NCBI RefSeq assembly: GCF_000682755.1
Contig: NZ_AWFF01000032.1
Location: 124,001 to 188,000 of the forward strand
Reading direction: 5' to 3'
Length of the DNA stretch: 64,000 nucleotides
Source: Hyphomonas beringensis
GTDB taxonomy: Bacteria > Pseudomonadota > Alphaproteobacteria > Caulobacterales > Hyphomonadaceae
Part shown: positions 18,220 to 28,914 of the stretch, piece after piece
Numbering within the stretch: position 1 is the first letter of the stretch
Layout: each line of letters begins with the position of its first letter
Made by a program: the position numbers and the translations under genes
The notes under the pieces: generated by a model
What the model was told of the DNA's origin: nothing
What the model saw: only the letters and a program-made list of their open reading frames with translations
The model's database searches: none

Positions 18220-18289
18220 CAGATGATTTCAGACCAAACAGCAACGCCTTGGCTTCACCACCGGGCCTGTTGAGCAATTCCGGAGCGGA

Positions 18290-19558
18290 TCAATCCCACT
18301 GAATGCCGCTTTCCGGCTTGTGCGTCGGATACTCCGCATCGCGATACTTCCGGAACTCATTGCGTGCGATTGACCGCAGATGCACTTCATCCGGACCATC
18401 AGCCAGGCGCAGCGTGCGGATCTTGGCATAGCTTTCCGCGAGGCCGAAATCACTGGTCACTCCGCCGCCGCCATGGGCCTGAATGGCGTCATCAATGATC
18501 TTCAGCGCCATGCGCGGCGCAGCGACCTTGATCATGGCGATCTCGTTCTTGGCAACCTTGTTGCCGACCGTATCCATCATATAGGCGGCTTTCAGCGTCA
18601 GCAGACGGCACATCTCGATCTCGACCCGGGCCTCGCCAAGGCGCTGTTCCCAGATCGAATGGTCTGCCACGTTTTTACCAAAGGCCTGACGGGTCAGCAG
18701 GCGTTTTGCCATTTTCTCAAGTGCGACCTCTGCCGCGCCGATCGTGCGCATGCAGTGGTGAATGCGGCCCGGCCCGAGACGGCCTTGCGCAATTTCAAAC
18801 CCGCGGCCCTCACCGAGAATAAGGTTGGAGGCTGGCACGCGAACGTTCTCCAGAACGACTTCGGCATGGCCATGCGGGCTGTCATCATATCCAAAGACGG
18901 GCAGCATACGCACGATTTTCAGGCCCGGCGCATCCATGGGCACCAGGATCTGGCTCTGCTGCTTGTGACGCTCTGCATCCGGGTCTGTCTTGCCCATCAC
19001 AATGGCGACCTTGCACCGCGGATCGCCCACGCCAGACGACCACCATTTGCGGCCATTGATGACATATTCGTCGCCATCGCGCACAATTGAGGTCTCGATA
19101 TTTGTCGCATCAGACGAAGCGACCAGCGGCTCTGTCATCAGGAAGGCCGAGCGGATGTCGCCCGCCATCAGAGGACGCAGCCATTCTTCTTTCTGCGCGT
19201 CACTGCCATAACGGTGCAGCACTTCCATATTACCGGTGTCAGGCGCAGAGCAGTTGAAGACTTCGGAGCCAAAGCTGACGCGGCCCATGATTTCAGATAG
19301 AGGCGCATATTCCGCATTGCTGAGGCCTGCGCCACGATACTCTTCCGTATCATGCTCCGCATTCGGAGGGAGGAAGAGATTCCACAGCCCCTCTGCCTTG
19401 GCCTTCGCTTTCAGCTCTTCCAGGATAGGCATAACACCCCAGCGATCCTTGGCGTGCTGCTCTTCGTAAACCGGAATGGCCGGATAGACATGTTTGTCCA
19501 TGAAGGCCTGAACGCGGTCGATATATTCCTGCGTCTTGTCACTAAAATCAAAATGCAT
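18290..19558 (-). CDS. Acyl-CoA dehydrogenase, ACAD10/11-like
   Basis: This 422-residue flavoprotein follows the acyl-CoA dehydrogenase plan: helical N-domain, beta middle domain with [15 protein letters not shown] and [21 protein letters not shown], and a C-terminal helical domain ending in [34 protein letters not shown]. The segment [14 protein letters not shown] is typical of the ACAD10/11 group, implicated in breakdown of 4-hydroxy fatty acids, with FAD as cofactor. It is a paralogue of the next gene on the same strand. The pair suggests substrate-range differences rather than redundancy. It ends in a terminator at 18187-18219. Confidence 0.9.
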   Translation of the reverse strand: MHFDFSDKTQEYIDRVQAFMDKHVYPAIPVYEEQHAKDRWGVMPILEELKAKAKAEGLWNLFLPPNAEHDTEEYRGAGLSNAEYAPLSEIMGRVSFGSEVFNCSAPDTGNMEVLHRYGSDAQKEEWLRPLMAGDIRSAFLMTEPLVASSDATNIETSIVRDGDEYVINGRKWWSSGVGDPRCKVAIVMGKTDPDAERHKQQSQILVPMDAPGLKIVRMLPVFGYDDSPHGHAEVVLENVRVPASNLILGEGRGFEIAQGRLGPGRIHHCMRTIGAAEVALEKMAKRLLTRQAFGKNVADHSIWEQRLGEARVEIEMCRLLTLKAAYMMDTVGNKVAKNEIAMIKVAAPRMALKIIDDAIQAHGGGGVTSDFGLAESYAKIRTLRLADGPDEVHLRSIARNEFRKYRDAEYPTHKPESGIQWD

Positions 19559-19714
19559 GTGAAGCTCCCTTACTGTGCGCCGAGCGAGAATATTGCTCCC
19601 TGAACGGCGCTTTTGATACGCGTTGATTTGTCAGGATCAGACTATGCCAGACATACGCGGTGCACCCTAGGGGTTTCCCCGTATATTTCTGATATTTCAC
19701 CTTGTTTTTACAAG

Positions 19715-19740
19715 AAAAAGGGCGACCCAAAGATCGCCCT
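19715..19740 (-). terminator. Intrinsic terminator after the second acyl-CoA dehydrogenase gene
   Basis: On the minus strand AGGGCGA (19740-19734) pairs with TCGCCCT (19725-19719), 7 bases with an 8-base loop, followed by TTTTC. It lies 29 bases after the stop of the gene at 19769 and separates the two paralogous units. The remaining AT-rich part of the gap (19559-19714) should contain the promoter of the other gene. Confidence 0.82.
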
Positions 19741-19768
19741 CTTCCGTACTCAGATTTTAAACTGGACT

Positions 19769-21070
<1,302 letters not shown>

Positions 21071-21211
21071 CTTTCGGGTCTCCTCTTAGACTTTCTTGTT
21101 TGTATCCATTGGTAAGCCTTGCGGCGCAGTCACCGCAAATTGTTTCTCTGCAATCTTTTGTGTCTGCCCATGCAGATGGAACCGCCGGGCAAATGGCGCT
21201 AAGGAGCGCGA

Positions 21212-21958
21212 ATGGGTCCAGTTGCTGCCGCCATTATTCTCGTCACGGCGCTCATCACGAGCTTCATATCGGGCATATTCGGCATGGCGGGCGGCGTTAT
21301 CTTCATGGGCGTTCTGGCGACGCTGGTGCCGGTTCCCATGGCCATGATGATCCACGGCTCCATACAGATGTTCTCGAACAGCTATCGCGCCTTCCTGTGG
21401 CGGCGCCATATCAAGTGGACGATCTTCAGGCGCTACGCGATTGGCTCTGTGGCTGCGGTCGCGCTTCTCTTCGCGCTCAGCTGGCGGCCGGACAAGCAGA
21501 TGATTTACCTGATGCTGGGCCTTGTCACGCTGCTGGTCTGGTTGCCCAAGCGCGTGGCCGATCTGGATATCCAGAAGCGGTTCCAGGCCGAAGGCGCGGG
21601 CTTTGTCGTGCAGGCGCTGAACACGGTGGCCGGTGTGGCCGGGCCGCTGCTGGACCAGTTCTTCGTACGCACCGACCTGACGCGCCATGAGATTGTTGCC
21701 ACCAAGGCGGTGACTCAGGTGCTGGCGCACTTCGTGAAGATCATCTTCTGGAGTGTGCCGGTGCTGATGGCTTCTGGCGTGGAGGCGCTGCCCCCGGCAT
21801 GGCTGATTCTGCTGGCTGCGCCGCTGACCATGCTGGGCACGACGCTGGGCGGGAAGGTGCTGGACCGGCTGAGCGATGTGAACTTCAAGCGTGGCATGAA
21901 GTATCTGGTGACGGCGGTCGGCATCGTGATGTTCATGAAGGCCGCCGGCTGGCTTTAG
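21212..21958 (+). CDS. TSUP (TauE/SafE) family membrane protein
   Basis: This 248-residue inner-membrane protein has about seven to eight hydrophobic segments and the N-terminal Gly-rich element ISGIFGMAGGVIFMG, the usual repeat of the TSUP/DUF81 family, echoed less clearly in the second half. Relatives export sulfite, sulfoacetate or other small organosulfur or organic anions. The stop codon lies inside a hairpin, GGCTGGC...GGCCAGCC, without a T-run. The following LysR gene reads in the same direction, 157 bases on. No sulfur-metabolism genes are nearby, so the substrate is open. Confidence 0.82.
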   Translation: MGPVAAAIILVTALITSFISGIFGMAGGVIFMGVLATLVPVPMAMMIHGSIQMFSNSYRAFLWRRHIKWTIFRRYAIGSVAAVALLFALSWRPDKQMIYLMLGLVTLLVWLPKRVADLDIQKRFQAEGAGFVVQALNTVAGVAGPLLDQFFVRTDLTRHEIVATKAVTQVLAHFVKIIFWSVPVLMASGVEALPPAWLILLAAPLTMLGTTLGGKVLDRLSDVNFKRGMKYLVTAVGIVMFMKAAGWL

Positions 21959-22114
21959 GCCAGCCGCTGTCAGGACGCCGTCCGTGTCAGGCCTCACTTC
22001 GGTGTGCATTGCAACTCCACTCATCTGGCCTCCTTCTAGCGCAGGCTAGACTATTCGTGAACTTTATTGCATGAAGCGCAAACATCACTGACAGTGATGT
22101 ATTGGAGCGCGTGG

Positions 22115-23026
22115 ATGAACCTGAGATCGCTGGACCTGAACCTGTTGCCCGTATTGGAAGCGGTCTATGCCGAGCGCAGCCTGACGCGGGCCAGCGAGAC
22201 GCTGCACATCACCCAGCCCGCCGTCAGCAATGCGCTGGCGAGATTGCGCGCGCATTTCGAGGATCCGCTCTTCGTGCGGGAGGGGCGTGGGGTGAAGCCA
22301 ACCGCCATGGCCGAGGCCCTGATGCCGACGGTGCGCGACGCGCTGGACCGGCTACGCGCCGGGCTGGAGCCGCGCTCTGCATTTGAGGCCTCGCGCTCTA
22401 CCCGCGTCTTCAACATCTCCGCCCGCGATGCTGGCGCGTACATGATTGCGCCAAGTCTTGCGCACTATCTGCAGCATGAAGCGCCGGGCGTGCGCATTGC
22501 CTGGAGCCAGTTGAACCGGGGCGCAATTTCGGGCGAGCTCGCCTCGGGTCGCCTGGATCTGGCGGTGGATGTGCCGGGCATTCGCGGCACCGACCTGGAG
22601 CGCGAACCGCTGATGACGACTCCCTACGTCTGTGTTGTGGCAGACAATCACCCGCTGGCCAGACGTGAGCTGGCGATGGAAGACTTTGTCGGCCTGCGCC
22701 ATATCGTGGTCTCCAGCCGCCGCGAAGGCCGATCCTATGTCGAGGAAGTCGCCCGCAGCCAGGGGCATCGCATCACCCCGATCATGCGCCTGCCGCATTA
22801 CATGCCGGCGCTGGAAATCGTACGCCAGACCGATCTGGCCCTGACCGTTCCAGCATCTCTCGTCCCAACGCACGGCCTCATTCGGCTTGACCTGCCGGAT
22901 GTATTTCCAGCCCTCGACAGTGAGCTTTACTGGCGGCGGGAGAATTCCGAGGACCCGGCCCTTACCTGGCTACGTGGCCTGATCCGCAAGATCGTCACCG
23001 AAATCGATCCTGGCTTGCAAAGCTGA
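22115..23026 (+). CDS. LysR-family transcriptional regulator
   Basis: This 303-residue protein begins MNLRSLDLNLLPVLEAVYAE and has the LysR winged helix-turn-helix (residues 4-63, including SLTRASETLHITQPAVSNAL and LFVREGRGVKPTAMA), then a periplasmic-binding-protein-like effector domain. The N-terminus is like NodD/LeuO-type LysR proteins, which often respond to aromatic or acidic ligands. ATG 22115 follows GGAG; upstream codons in frame do not match the family. Target genes are not evident: the TSUP gene lies upstream in the same direction and the manganese exporter downstream has its own riboswitch. Confidence 0.9.
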   Translation: MNLRSLDLNLLPVLEAVYAERSLTRASETLHITQPAVSNALARLRAHFEDPLFVREGRGVKPTAMAEALMPTVRDALDRLRAGLEPRSAFEASRSTRVFNISARDAGAYMIAPSLAHYLQHEAPGVRIAWSQLNRGAISGELASGRLDLAVDVPGIRGTDLEREPLMTTPYVCVVADNHPLARRELAMEDFVGLRHIVVSSRREGRSYVEEVARSQGHRITPIMRLPHYMPALEIVRQTDLALTVPASLVPTHGLIRLDLPDVFPALDSELYWRRENSEDPALTWLRGLIRKIVTEIDPGLQS

Positions 23027-23048
23027 AACGATCCCTCTAGGAGGGGCC

Positions 23049-23160
23049 GTCACTTGGGGAGTAGCCAGCCGGTCGGGAGATCGGGCCTCCGCGTCAACAT
23101 ACTCGGTCAGCAGACCGTGGCGCGAAGGGAGCGGGCAACCGTTCGGGCGAGACCAATGAC
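23049..23160 (+). promoter_or_regulatory. yybP-ykoY manganese riboswitch
   Basis: The leader has all invariant blocks of this riboswitch class: GGGGAGTAGCC at 23056-23066, GTCAACATACTCG at 23092-23104, and GGGCGAGACCA at 23145-23155. The closing stem is GTCA-C-TTGG (23049-23057) with CCAATGAC (23153-23160). It senses Mn2+ and normally raises expression of exporters. The gene it controls encodes a GDT1/UPF0016 protein, a known target type. Downstream lies a perfect 10-base hairpin that ends at the ribosome site. Confidence 0.94.
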
Positions 23161-23176
23161 ACCGCATTCCTGCTCA

Positions 23177-23230
23177 TGGCCGGGCACGGGATGGAGGTGT
23201 CATTGCGTCAAGAATTGCCCGGCCAGGAGA
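23177..23230 (+). promoter_or_regulatory. Expression platform: hairpin abutting the ribosome site of the Mn exporter
   Basis: TGGCCGGGCA (23177-23186) pairs perfectly with TGCCCGGCCA (23216-23225). The next bases GGAGA (23226-23230) are the ribosome binding site of the gene starting at 23240. The hairpin is not followed by Ts, so control of translation by exposing or hiding the site is more likely than termination. This link to the aptamer is inference. Confidence 0.6.
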
Positions 23231-23239
23231 CCTGTTCTT

Positions 23240-23815
23240 ATGGAAGCCTTTCTTACCTCCACCGCTGTGGTTACGCTCGCCGAAATTGGCGACAAGACGC
23301 AATTGCTGGCCATCGTTCTGGCGACGCAATTCCGCAGGCCGGTTCCGATCATTCTTGGCATCTTTGCCGCGACCGTGGCCAACCACTTCCTTGCGGCGCT
23401 TGTCGGGTCTCAGGTTGCATCCATCCTTGATGGGCAATGGTTCCGCTACATCGTGGCAATCTCATTCATCGCCATGGCGGCCTGGACACTGATCCCGGAC
23501 AAGCTGGACGATGACATGGAGAGCAAACCGGCCCGGTTCGGCGCGTTCCTGACAACCACAATTGCGTTCTTCCTGGTCGAGATGGGCGACAAGACACAAA
23601 TTGCGACCGTGGCGCTGGGCGCGCAGTTCGAGAATATCTTCTACGTCACACTGGGCACAACGCTGGGCATGATGCTGGCCAATGTGCCGGCCGTATTCCT
23701 GGGCCACGAGCTAATCAAGCGCGTGCCGCTGAATGTGGTGCGCATGATTGCGGCGCTGCTGTTCCTGGCCATCGGCCTGTGGCTGCTTGTGCAGACGGCT
23801 GGCTGGTTCGGATAA
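23240..23815 (+). CDS. GDT1/TMEM165 (UPF0016) family manganese exporter
   Basis: This 191-residue membrane protein has two copies of the family signature E-x-G-D-K-T: LAEIGDKTQLLA near residue 15 and VEMGDKTQIATVALGAQF near residue 112, each in a bundle of three hydrophobic segments. Bacterial members (MneA, YebN-like) export Mn2+ in the inner membrane. The yybP-ykoY riboswitch upstream fits this role: the cell should make the exporter when Mn2+ is high. ATG 23240 is set by AGGAGA 10 bases upstream. Convergent with the CPA2 antiporter gene 4 bases beyond its stop. Confidence 0.92.
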   Translation: MEAFLTSTAVVTLAEIGDKTQLLAIVLATQFRRPVPIILGIFAATVANHFLAALVGSQVASILDGQWFRYIVAISFIAMAAWTLIPDKLDDDMESKPARFGAFLTTTIAFFLVEMGDKTQIATVALGAQFENIFYVTLGTTLGMMLANVPAVFLGHELIKRVPLNVVRMIAALLFLAIGLWLLVQTAGWFG

Positions 23816-23818
23816 GCC

Positions 23819-25549
23819 TCAGGTCGCGGCGCGGCGATATTCCTCGTCGCGCTCAGCCGCAAGGCGATCGCGCACAGTTTCCTCATCATAGCCAAACTGA
23901 TGCAGCGTCCGCCCCGCCATTTGCAGGCCGGACTCGATGGCATCCGGGATCACGTCCCGTGCGCCAGCCTCTTGCAGGCGTGCGGCGTGTTCCCGGTCCC
24001 GCGCACGGGCAATGATCGGCACTTCCGGGCGAAGCTGGTGGAAGGCTCTCACCATCGCTTCGGCATCATTGACGTCATCCACTGTCACGACGAACAGGCT
24101 GGCCCCTTCGGCCCCGGCGCTGTGCAGGATTTCAGGCCGGGCAGCATCGCCCAGGAAAGCGCGCCAACCTGCATCCCGGGCCCGCGCGACATTGTAGGCG
24201 CTGCGCTCCAGCGCGACAATTTCCGCCTCTTCCGCTCCAATGATGCGAGCGACCGCCTGCCCGACCCGACCAAAGCCCGCAATGATGACGTGGCCCTCAA
24301 GCTCCGAGAAATCCTCTTCCAGCACATGCGCAGGCTCCTCGCCGCGCATCCGTGCCGCAATCAGCGTGCCGAGCTTGCCCAGCACTGGGATCAATAACAT
24401 GGAGAGGCCCGCAATTGCGGCCATCAGGCCCGCAGGCTCAGCCGGCAGTGCGCCGATGGCGGTGGCCGCCGCGATGACGACAAAGGCAAACTCCCCGGCG
24501 GGCGCCAGCAGAAATGCCGCTTCGATCGACATCGGCGTCGGGCCGGCAAAGAAACGCAGGGCGACAAAACCGATCACCAGCTTGGCCAGGAGCAGCGCAG
24601 CCAAACCGCCCAGAATGACCAGAGGTTGGGACAGGATGGAGGGCAGATCCAGGCTCATTCCGACAGTCATGAAGAACAGGCCGAGCAGGATGCCCTTGAA
24701 GGGTTCGAGGTCCACTTCGGTCTGATGCTTGAACTCTGTTTCGCCCAGCAGCAGGCCAGCCAGGAAGGCCCCCAGCGCGAGCGATAACCCGGCCGTCGCG
24801 GTGATCGCCGCCGCGCCGACCACGGTCAGCAGCGTCAGCGCCATCAGAAAGTCTCGCCCACCCGCCGCGGCCGCAAGACGGAACATGCGGCGCAGTCCAA
24901 AGCGTCCGATCACCAGAATGACCAGAATCGCCACAACGCCATTGAACAGGGCTTCCAGAAGGACCGCCGTGATGTTGGCGCCAGCCTCAAGATTTACGAA
25001 GCCGACAAAGATCAGGATCGGCGCGACGAGAATATCCTGAAACAGCAAGACGCTGAGCGCCGCACGGCCAACGGGCTGGGCTGCCTGTTTCTGCTCGATC
25101 AGAAGCTGCATCACGATGGCGGTGGACGACAAGGCCAGCGCCAAGCCGCAAATGATCGCGGCAGCCGGCGACAGACCAATCAGCCAGGCTGCGCCGCCAA
25201 TCGCCAGCGCACTGATGCCAGCCTGCAGGCCGCCTGCCCCGAAGACGGCGCGCCTCAATCCCCAGAGTTTTTCAAATGAGAATTCCAGGCCCAGCAGGAA
25301 AAGAAGGAACAGTACGCCGAGTTCCGCAAAGGGCGCGGCGGCGGCAGGTTCGGATATCGATACATATTCCAGCCAGTGATACTGCCCTGTCAGAGAGCCC
25401 AGCGCGAAAGGCCCAAGCGCAATGCCGGCAATCATGAAGCCGACCACGGCGGGCAGCTTCAGATATCGGAAAACCGGCACGACAACGCCCGCCGCAAACA
25501 GGAAAACCAGCGTATCCTTGATCAGTATGTCGTGTCCCGGCTCCGCCAT
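23819..25549 (-). CDS. CPA2-family monovalent cation:proton antiporter (KefB/KefC/YbaL type)
   Basis: This 576-residue protein has about twelve membrane spans (residues 10-390) of the Na+/H+ exchanger fold followed by a cytosolic TrkA-N (RCK) domain from about 415, with the NAD-binding loop HVIIAGFGRVGQAVARI. Such proteins move K+ or Na+ against H+ in the inner membrane, gated by nucleotide binding. A LFLLFLLGLEFSFEKLW segment is the conserved TM motif of the CPA2 group. GAAAGGGG sits before ATG 25549. No KefF-like regulator is next to it. Confidence 0.88.
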   Translation of the reverse strand: MAEPGHDILIKDTLVFLFAAGVVVPVFRYLKLPAVVGFMIAGIALGPFALGSLTGQYHWLEYVSISEPAAAAPFAELGVLFLLFLLGLEFSFEKLWGLRRAVFGAGGLQAGISALAIGGAAWLIGLSPAAAIICGLALALSSTAIVMQLLIEQKQAAQPVGRAALSVLLFQDILVAPILIFVGFVNLEAGANITAVLLEALFNGVVAILVILVIGRFGLRRMFRLAAAAGGRDFLMALTLLTVVGAAAITATAGLSLALGAFLAGLLLGETEFKHQTEVDLEPFKGILLGLFFMTVGMSLDLPSILSQPLVILGGLAALLLAKLVIGFVALRFFAGPTPMSIEAAFLLAPAGEFAFVVIAAATAIGALPAEPAGLMAAIAGLSMLLIPVLGKLGTLIAARMRGEEPAHVLEEDFSELEGHVIIAGFGRVGQAVARIIGAEEAEIVALERSAYNVARARDAGWRAFLGDAARPEILHSAGAEGASLFVVTVDDVNDAEAMVRAFHQLRPEVPIIARARDREHAARLQEAGARDVIPDAIESGLQMAGRTLHQFGYDEETVRDRLAAERDEEYRRAAT

Positions 25550-25613
25550 GTGCCCCTTTCAGCATGTTCTCTGATGCCCGCCCTGTGCGAGGGCAGAACG
25601 GGTTTCGTGACTC

Positions 25614-26075
25614 TCAGGCGCGGCGCGCCTTGAAGAAATCCTTCAACAGCGTGCTGGCGGTCTCGCCTGTAGCTTCGTCCTGCACGACTTCCGGCCGCCA
25701 GTGACAGGTCGGCTGCTCGAAGAATCGCGCCCCATGGATTACCGCGCCGCCTTTCGGATCACAGGCAGCAAAGACGAGCTTGCCGATACGCGCAAGGCTG
25801 ATCGCACCTGCGCACATGGCGCACGGCTCAAGTGTCACATAAAGATGCAGGCCCGTGAGGCGGTAATTGCCAAGACGTTCTGCCGCGCGGCGCAGGGCGA
25901 CAATCTCTGCATGGGCGGTCGGGTCATGCCCGGCTATTGGCTGGTTGAAGCCTTCCGCCACAATCGCACCGCTCTCCGGATCGACAATCACAGCACCAAC
26001 AGGCACCTCGCCCGCCTCGGCAGCCTGCCGGGCAAGATCGAGCGCGCGCTCCATCGGATCAGCGAGAATTGTCAT
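25614..26075 (-). CDS. tadA: tRNA(adenine34) deaminase TadA
   Basis: This 153-residue protein contains H55-A-E57 in PTAHAEIVALR and P84-CAMC (C85, C88), the zinc ligands and proton-shuttling Glu of cytidine-deaminase-like enzymes. The GNYRL, YVTLEPCAMCAGAI and DPKGGAV blocks are typical of TadA, which converts A34 of tRNA-Arg(ACG) to inosine and is essential. It is divergent from rsmD, 51 bases away. Guanine deaminase is less likely because the CDPKGGA and NYRLT blocks favour TadA. Confidence 0.93.
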   Translation of the reverse strand: MTILADPMERALDLARQAAEAGEVPVGAVIVDPESGAIVAEGFNQPIAGHDPTAHAEIVALRRAAERLGNYRLTGLHLYVTLEPCAMCAGAISLARIGKLVFAACDPKGGAVIHGARFFEQPTCHWRPEVVQDEATGETASTLLKDFFKARRA

Positions 26076-26126
26076 GGAGAGTGGATCGCCTTACACGGGC
26101 GGAAAGTAAAGGGATTGGTTTGCCAC

Positions 26127-26687
26127 ATGCGTATCATTGCGGGAGAGCACAAGGGCCGCGCCATTGCCGCGCCGAAGGGTCAAGGGACACGGCCGACGGG
26201 AGACCGCGTGCGGGAATCCATATTCAACATGCTGGCCCATGCCGACTGGGCACCGGAGATTAACGGCGCGCGGGTGATCGACCTGTTCGCAGGCTCTGGT
26301 GCGCTGGGCCTGGAAGCGATAAGCCGGGGCGCGGCGTTCTGCCTGTTCGTGGAAACAGACCATGGCGCGCGCGGCGCGATCCGCGACAATATCGAAACGC
26401 TGGGCCTTTACGGAAACACACGCCTGCACCGGCGCAGCGCGACAGATTTGGGTGAGAAACCGGCCGGCGTCGGCCAGCCATTCACGCTGGCTTTCCTGGA
26501 TCCGCCCTATCACAAGGATCTGGCCGAGCCTGCGCTCGCCTGCCTTGTTACCGGCAACTGGCTGACCGAGGATGCCCTGGCCATTGTGGAAACAGGGTCT
26601 GATGAGATGATCGCACCGGATGGCTGGACGATTGTCGAGACCCGAGACTATGGCGCAGCCCGCATCTGGTTTCTGAAACGGGCCTAG
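26127..26687 (+). CDS. rsmD: 16S rRNA (guanine966-N2)-methyltransferase RsmD
   Basis: This 186-residue protein has MRIIAGEHKGR at the start, the SAM loop DLFAGSGALGLEAISRGA (52-69) and the catalytic DPPY at 125-128, the RsmD pattern. It methylates G966 of 16S rRNA in the 30S subunit. ATG 26127 gives the family N-terminus; upstream in-frame codons overlap tadA in antisense and were not used. Its stop codon TAG (26685-26687) overlaps the stop of the convergent patatin gene by two bases (shared CTAG). Confidence 0.93.
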   Translation: MRIIAGEHKGRAIAAPKGQGTRPTGDRVRESIFNMLAHADWAPEINGARVIDLFAGSGALGLEAISRGAAFCLFVETDHGARGAIRDNIETLGLYGNTRLHRRSATDLGEKPAGVGQPFTLAFLDPPYHKDLAEPALACLVTGNWLTEDALAIVETGSDEMIAPDGWTIVETRDYGAARIWFLKRA

Positions 26688-27688
26688 CCGTCCAGGAATT
26701 CCTTGCGTAGATCCACATTGGACGTTTTCTGCCCGACATGGTGGGAACCTTCCTTAATCCACTGGTCTGCCGCCGCACGCCCCAGATCACGCAGCTGTGT
26801 CAGGAAGGTCCAGCTGGTGTCGTATTTTGTGCGTAGGCTGAAATCCAGAAGATCCTGACCGCCGCGTATCGCATGGATGTTCAGACGGCGGTATTTCTTC
26901 ATCATGGATTCCTTCAACATTCCCCCATCAATCAGGTGCTGGACGAAGGCAATGGCGCGCAGCTCTCCGATCAGGGAAGCGTTGAAGCTGATCTCGTTGA
27001 TGCGATCCTGAATCTCCCCGGCATGCTTGGGCACGCCTTCCCGCGCAATCGGGTTCAGCATGACCAGCAGCACATCCCGCGGCGCACCGGAGTAGATCAG
27101 CGGGAACAGGCTGGGATTGCCCATATAGCCGCCATCCCAGAAAGCGTCCCCGTCAATCTCCACCGCCTGGAAGGTCTGCGGCAAGCAGGCCGAGGCGAGG
27201 ACAGCCTCAAGAGAAATGTCTCCGTCGCTGAAGACTTTCGCGCGGCCCTTCTCCACATTTGTTGCGGAGAGAAACAACTGGATGCCCGACGCGTCCACAT
27301 TCGAGAAATCGATGTTGCGGGCCAGCACCTCTTTCAAGGGGTTCAGATTGAAGGGGTTTAGGTCATACGGGCTCGCCAGGCTCTGCATGGCACTGGCATA
27401 GGCAAAGATGACAGGGCTGAGCGCGCCGAAAGGCATGAGATTTCCGCTGGTACGGGAGACATCCTCCCACAGCGCTGCCAACCTGTCTTTCGCGCCCTGA
27501 ACGCCGTCACGCGCGAAGCCATCGGCTAAGGCCACGGCATTGATCGCGCCCGCAGACGTGGCAGAAATCGCTGATATTTCAATGTCTTCATCATCAAGGA
27601 GGCGATCCAGAACGCCCCAGGTATAGGCCCCGTGAGCGCCGCCGCCCTGCAAAGCCAGACTGATATGCTTGCGCTTCTGCTTTGCCAT
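26684..27688 (-). CDS. Patatin-like phospholipase
   Basis: This 334-residue protein has the oxyanion loop GGGAHGAYTWG at residues 15-25, the nucleophile elbow SATSAGAINAVALADG with Ser45, and DGGYMGN further on, which supplies the catalytic Asp. The usual GxSxG elbow reads ATSAG here, a variant. Family members release fatty acids from phospholipids or acyl chains. There is no signal peptide, so it is likely cytosolic or attached to the inner membrane. ATG 27688 follows AGGGA; a longer upstream frame starts at a GTG-like codon and is less likely. It ends two bases inside the rsmD stop. Confidence 0.85.
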   Translation of the reverse strand: MAKQKRKHISLALQGGGAHGAYTWGVLDRLLDDEDIEISAISATSAGAINAVALADGFARDGVQGAKDRLAALWEDVSRTSGNLMPFGALSPVIFAYASAMQSLASPYDLNPFNLNPLKEVLARNIDFSNVDASGIQLFLSATNVEKGRAKVFSDGDISLEAVLASACLPQTFQAVEIDGDAFWDGGYMGNPSLFPLIYSGAPRDVLLVMLNPIAREGVPKHAGEIQDRINEISFNASLIGELRAIAFVQHLIDGGMLKESMMKKYRRLNIHAIRGGQDLLDFSLRTKYDTSWTFLTQLRDLGRAAADQWIKEGSHHVGQKTSNVDLRKEFLDG

Positions 27689-27873
27689 GGTGAAATCCCT
27701 GTTACTGTGCCGCCAAACCAATCTTGCAAGCGCCGTCTTAATGAGACCTCACCACGCGCATATGACACACGTATCAACAGGCCCGCATTACGAAGAGCAG
27801 ATATGGCTCTTTCGCCCTGATTTTGAACGAAATTGGCACAGGGCTTGCGGTAACAGCCACGTGATCATGCAGA

Positions 27874-28914
27874 ATGAACAGGGCAAACACCGTGTCTAAC
27901 GCGCCATCTTCCACGCCGACCATCTCGGTCATCATGGCGAATTACAATTGCGAAGCCTATCTGAAGGGCGCCATCCGGTCTGTCCTGAACCAGACCCTGG
28001 CCAATATTGAACTGATCCTGGTGGATGATGGCTCCAGCGATGGCAGTGTGGCGCTGGCGGAAGAGATCGCGCAGCAGGACCCACGGCTGCGCGTCTTCAG
28101 CGGCACTCGCTTTGGCGGCCCCGCCCCGGTTCGCAATCATGCGCTGGACCAGGCACGCGGCGAGTGGATTGCGATTGTCGACAGCGATGACTTGATCGCG
28201 CCGCAGAGGCTGGAGCACATGCTGGAAGCAGCGATCAGCACGAAGGCAGACATCATGATCGATGATCTGGCCATCTTCCAGAATGAGGGCGAGCCTGACA
28301 TCACCACGATGCTGGACGGCGATTTGAAAGATCGCCCAGGGCGCATCATGGAAAGTGAGTATATCAAGGCAAACATGATGTATGGCCGGGGCAGTCAGCT
28401 TGGCTATGCCAAGCCTCTGATCCGCCGTAGCAGTCTCGACACGAACAATATCCGATATAATGAAAGTATGCGCATCGGAGAGGATTACGACCTGATCGTA
28501 CGCCTTCTGTCTGCCGGGGCGCGGATGATGTCTCTGCCCGAAGCCATGTATTTCTACCGCAAGCACAATCGTTCGATTTCACACAGACTGGATGCAAACT
28601 CCCTGGATGCCCTGCGCGCCGCTGCCGAAGCGGCGATGTGCCAGCCTACTCCGCATGCAGAAGTGACGGCCGCGCACGCTGCGCGCCTGAAATCCATTCG
28701 CCGCGCGATTGTGTTTGACGGGGTCATTGAGGCGCTCAAACAGAAAAACATTGTCAGGACCCTGATGCTGTTCCGGCAGGATCCCACCGTTTTACCCCTG
28801 CTGCGCCTGCCCTTGCTGGGCAAGCTACAGAAGGTGACGGGCAATCCTTTCGCCCGCTCAGATGAAGACCTGACAGCCGAGCTGCAACAGCTGCGCCAGC
28901 AGTGTGAAGCCTGA
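27874..28914 (+). CDS. Glycosyltransferase family 2 protein
   Basis: This 346-residue protein has the GT-A fold of GT2: ISVIMANYNCEAYLKGAIRS at the start, ELILVDDGSSDGS near residue 50, and the metal-binding DSDDL near residue 107, followed by a GEDYDL acceptor-side motif. About 110 C-terminal residues are helical and contain no membrane span. It transfers a sugar from a nucleotide donor, probably in the cytoplasm on an envelope polysaccharide or lipid; the substrate is not known. Its stop overlaps the start of the NUDIX gene (TGATG), so both are probably translated together. Confidence 0.88.
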   Translation: MNRANTVSNAPSSTPTISVIMANYNCEAYLKGAIRSVLNQTLANIELILVDDGSSDGSVALAEEIAQQDPRLRVFSGTRFGGPAPVRNHALDQARGEWIAIVDSDDLIAPQRLEHMLEAAISTKADIMIDDLAIFQNEGEPDITTMLDGDLKDRPGRIMESEYIKANMMYGRGSQLGYAKPLIRRSSLDTNNIRYNESMRIGEDYDLIVRLLSAGARMMSLPEAMYFYRKHNRSISHRLDANSLDALRAAAEAAMCQPTPHAEVTAAHAARLKSIRRAIVFDGVIEALKQKNIVRTLMLFRQDPTVLPLLRLPLLGKLQKVTGNPFARSDEDLTAELQQLRQQCEA

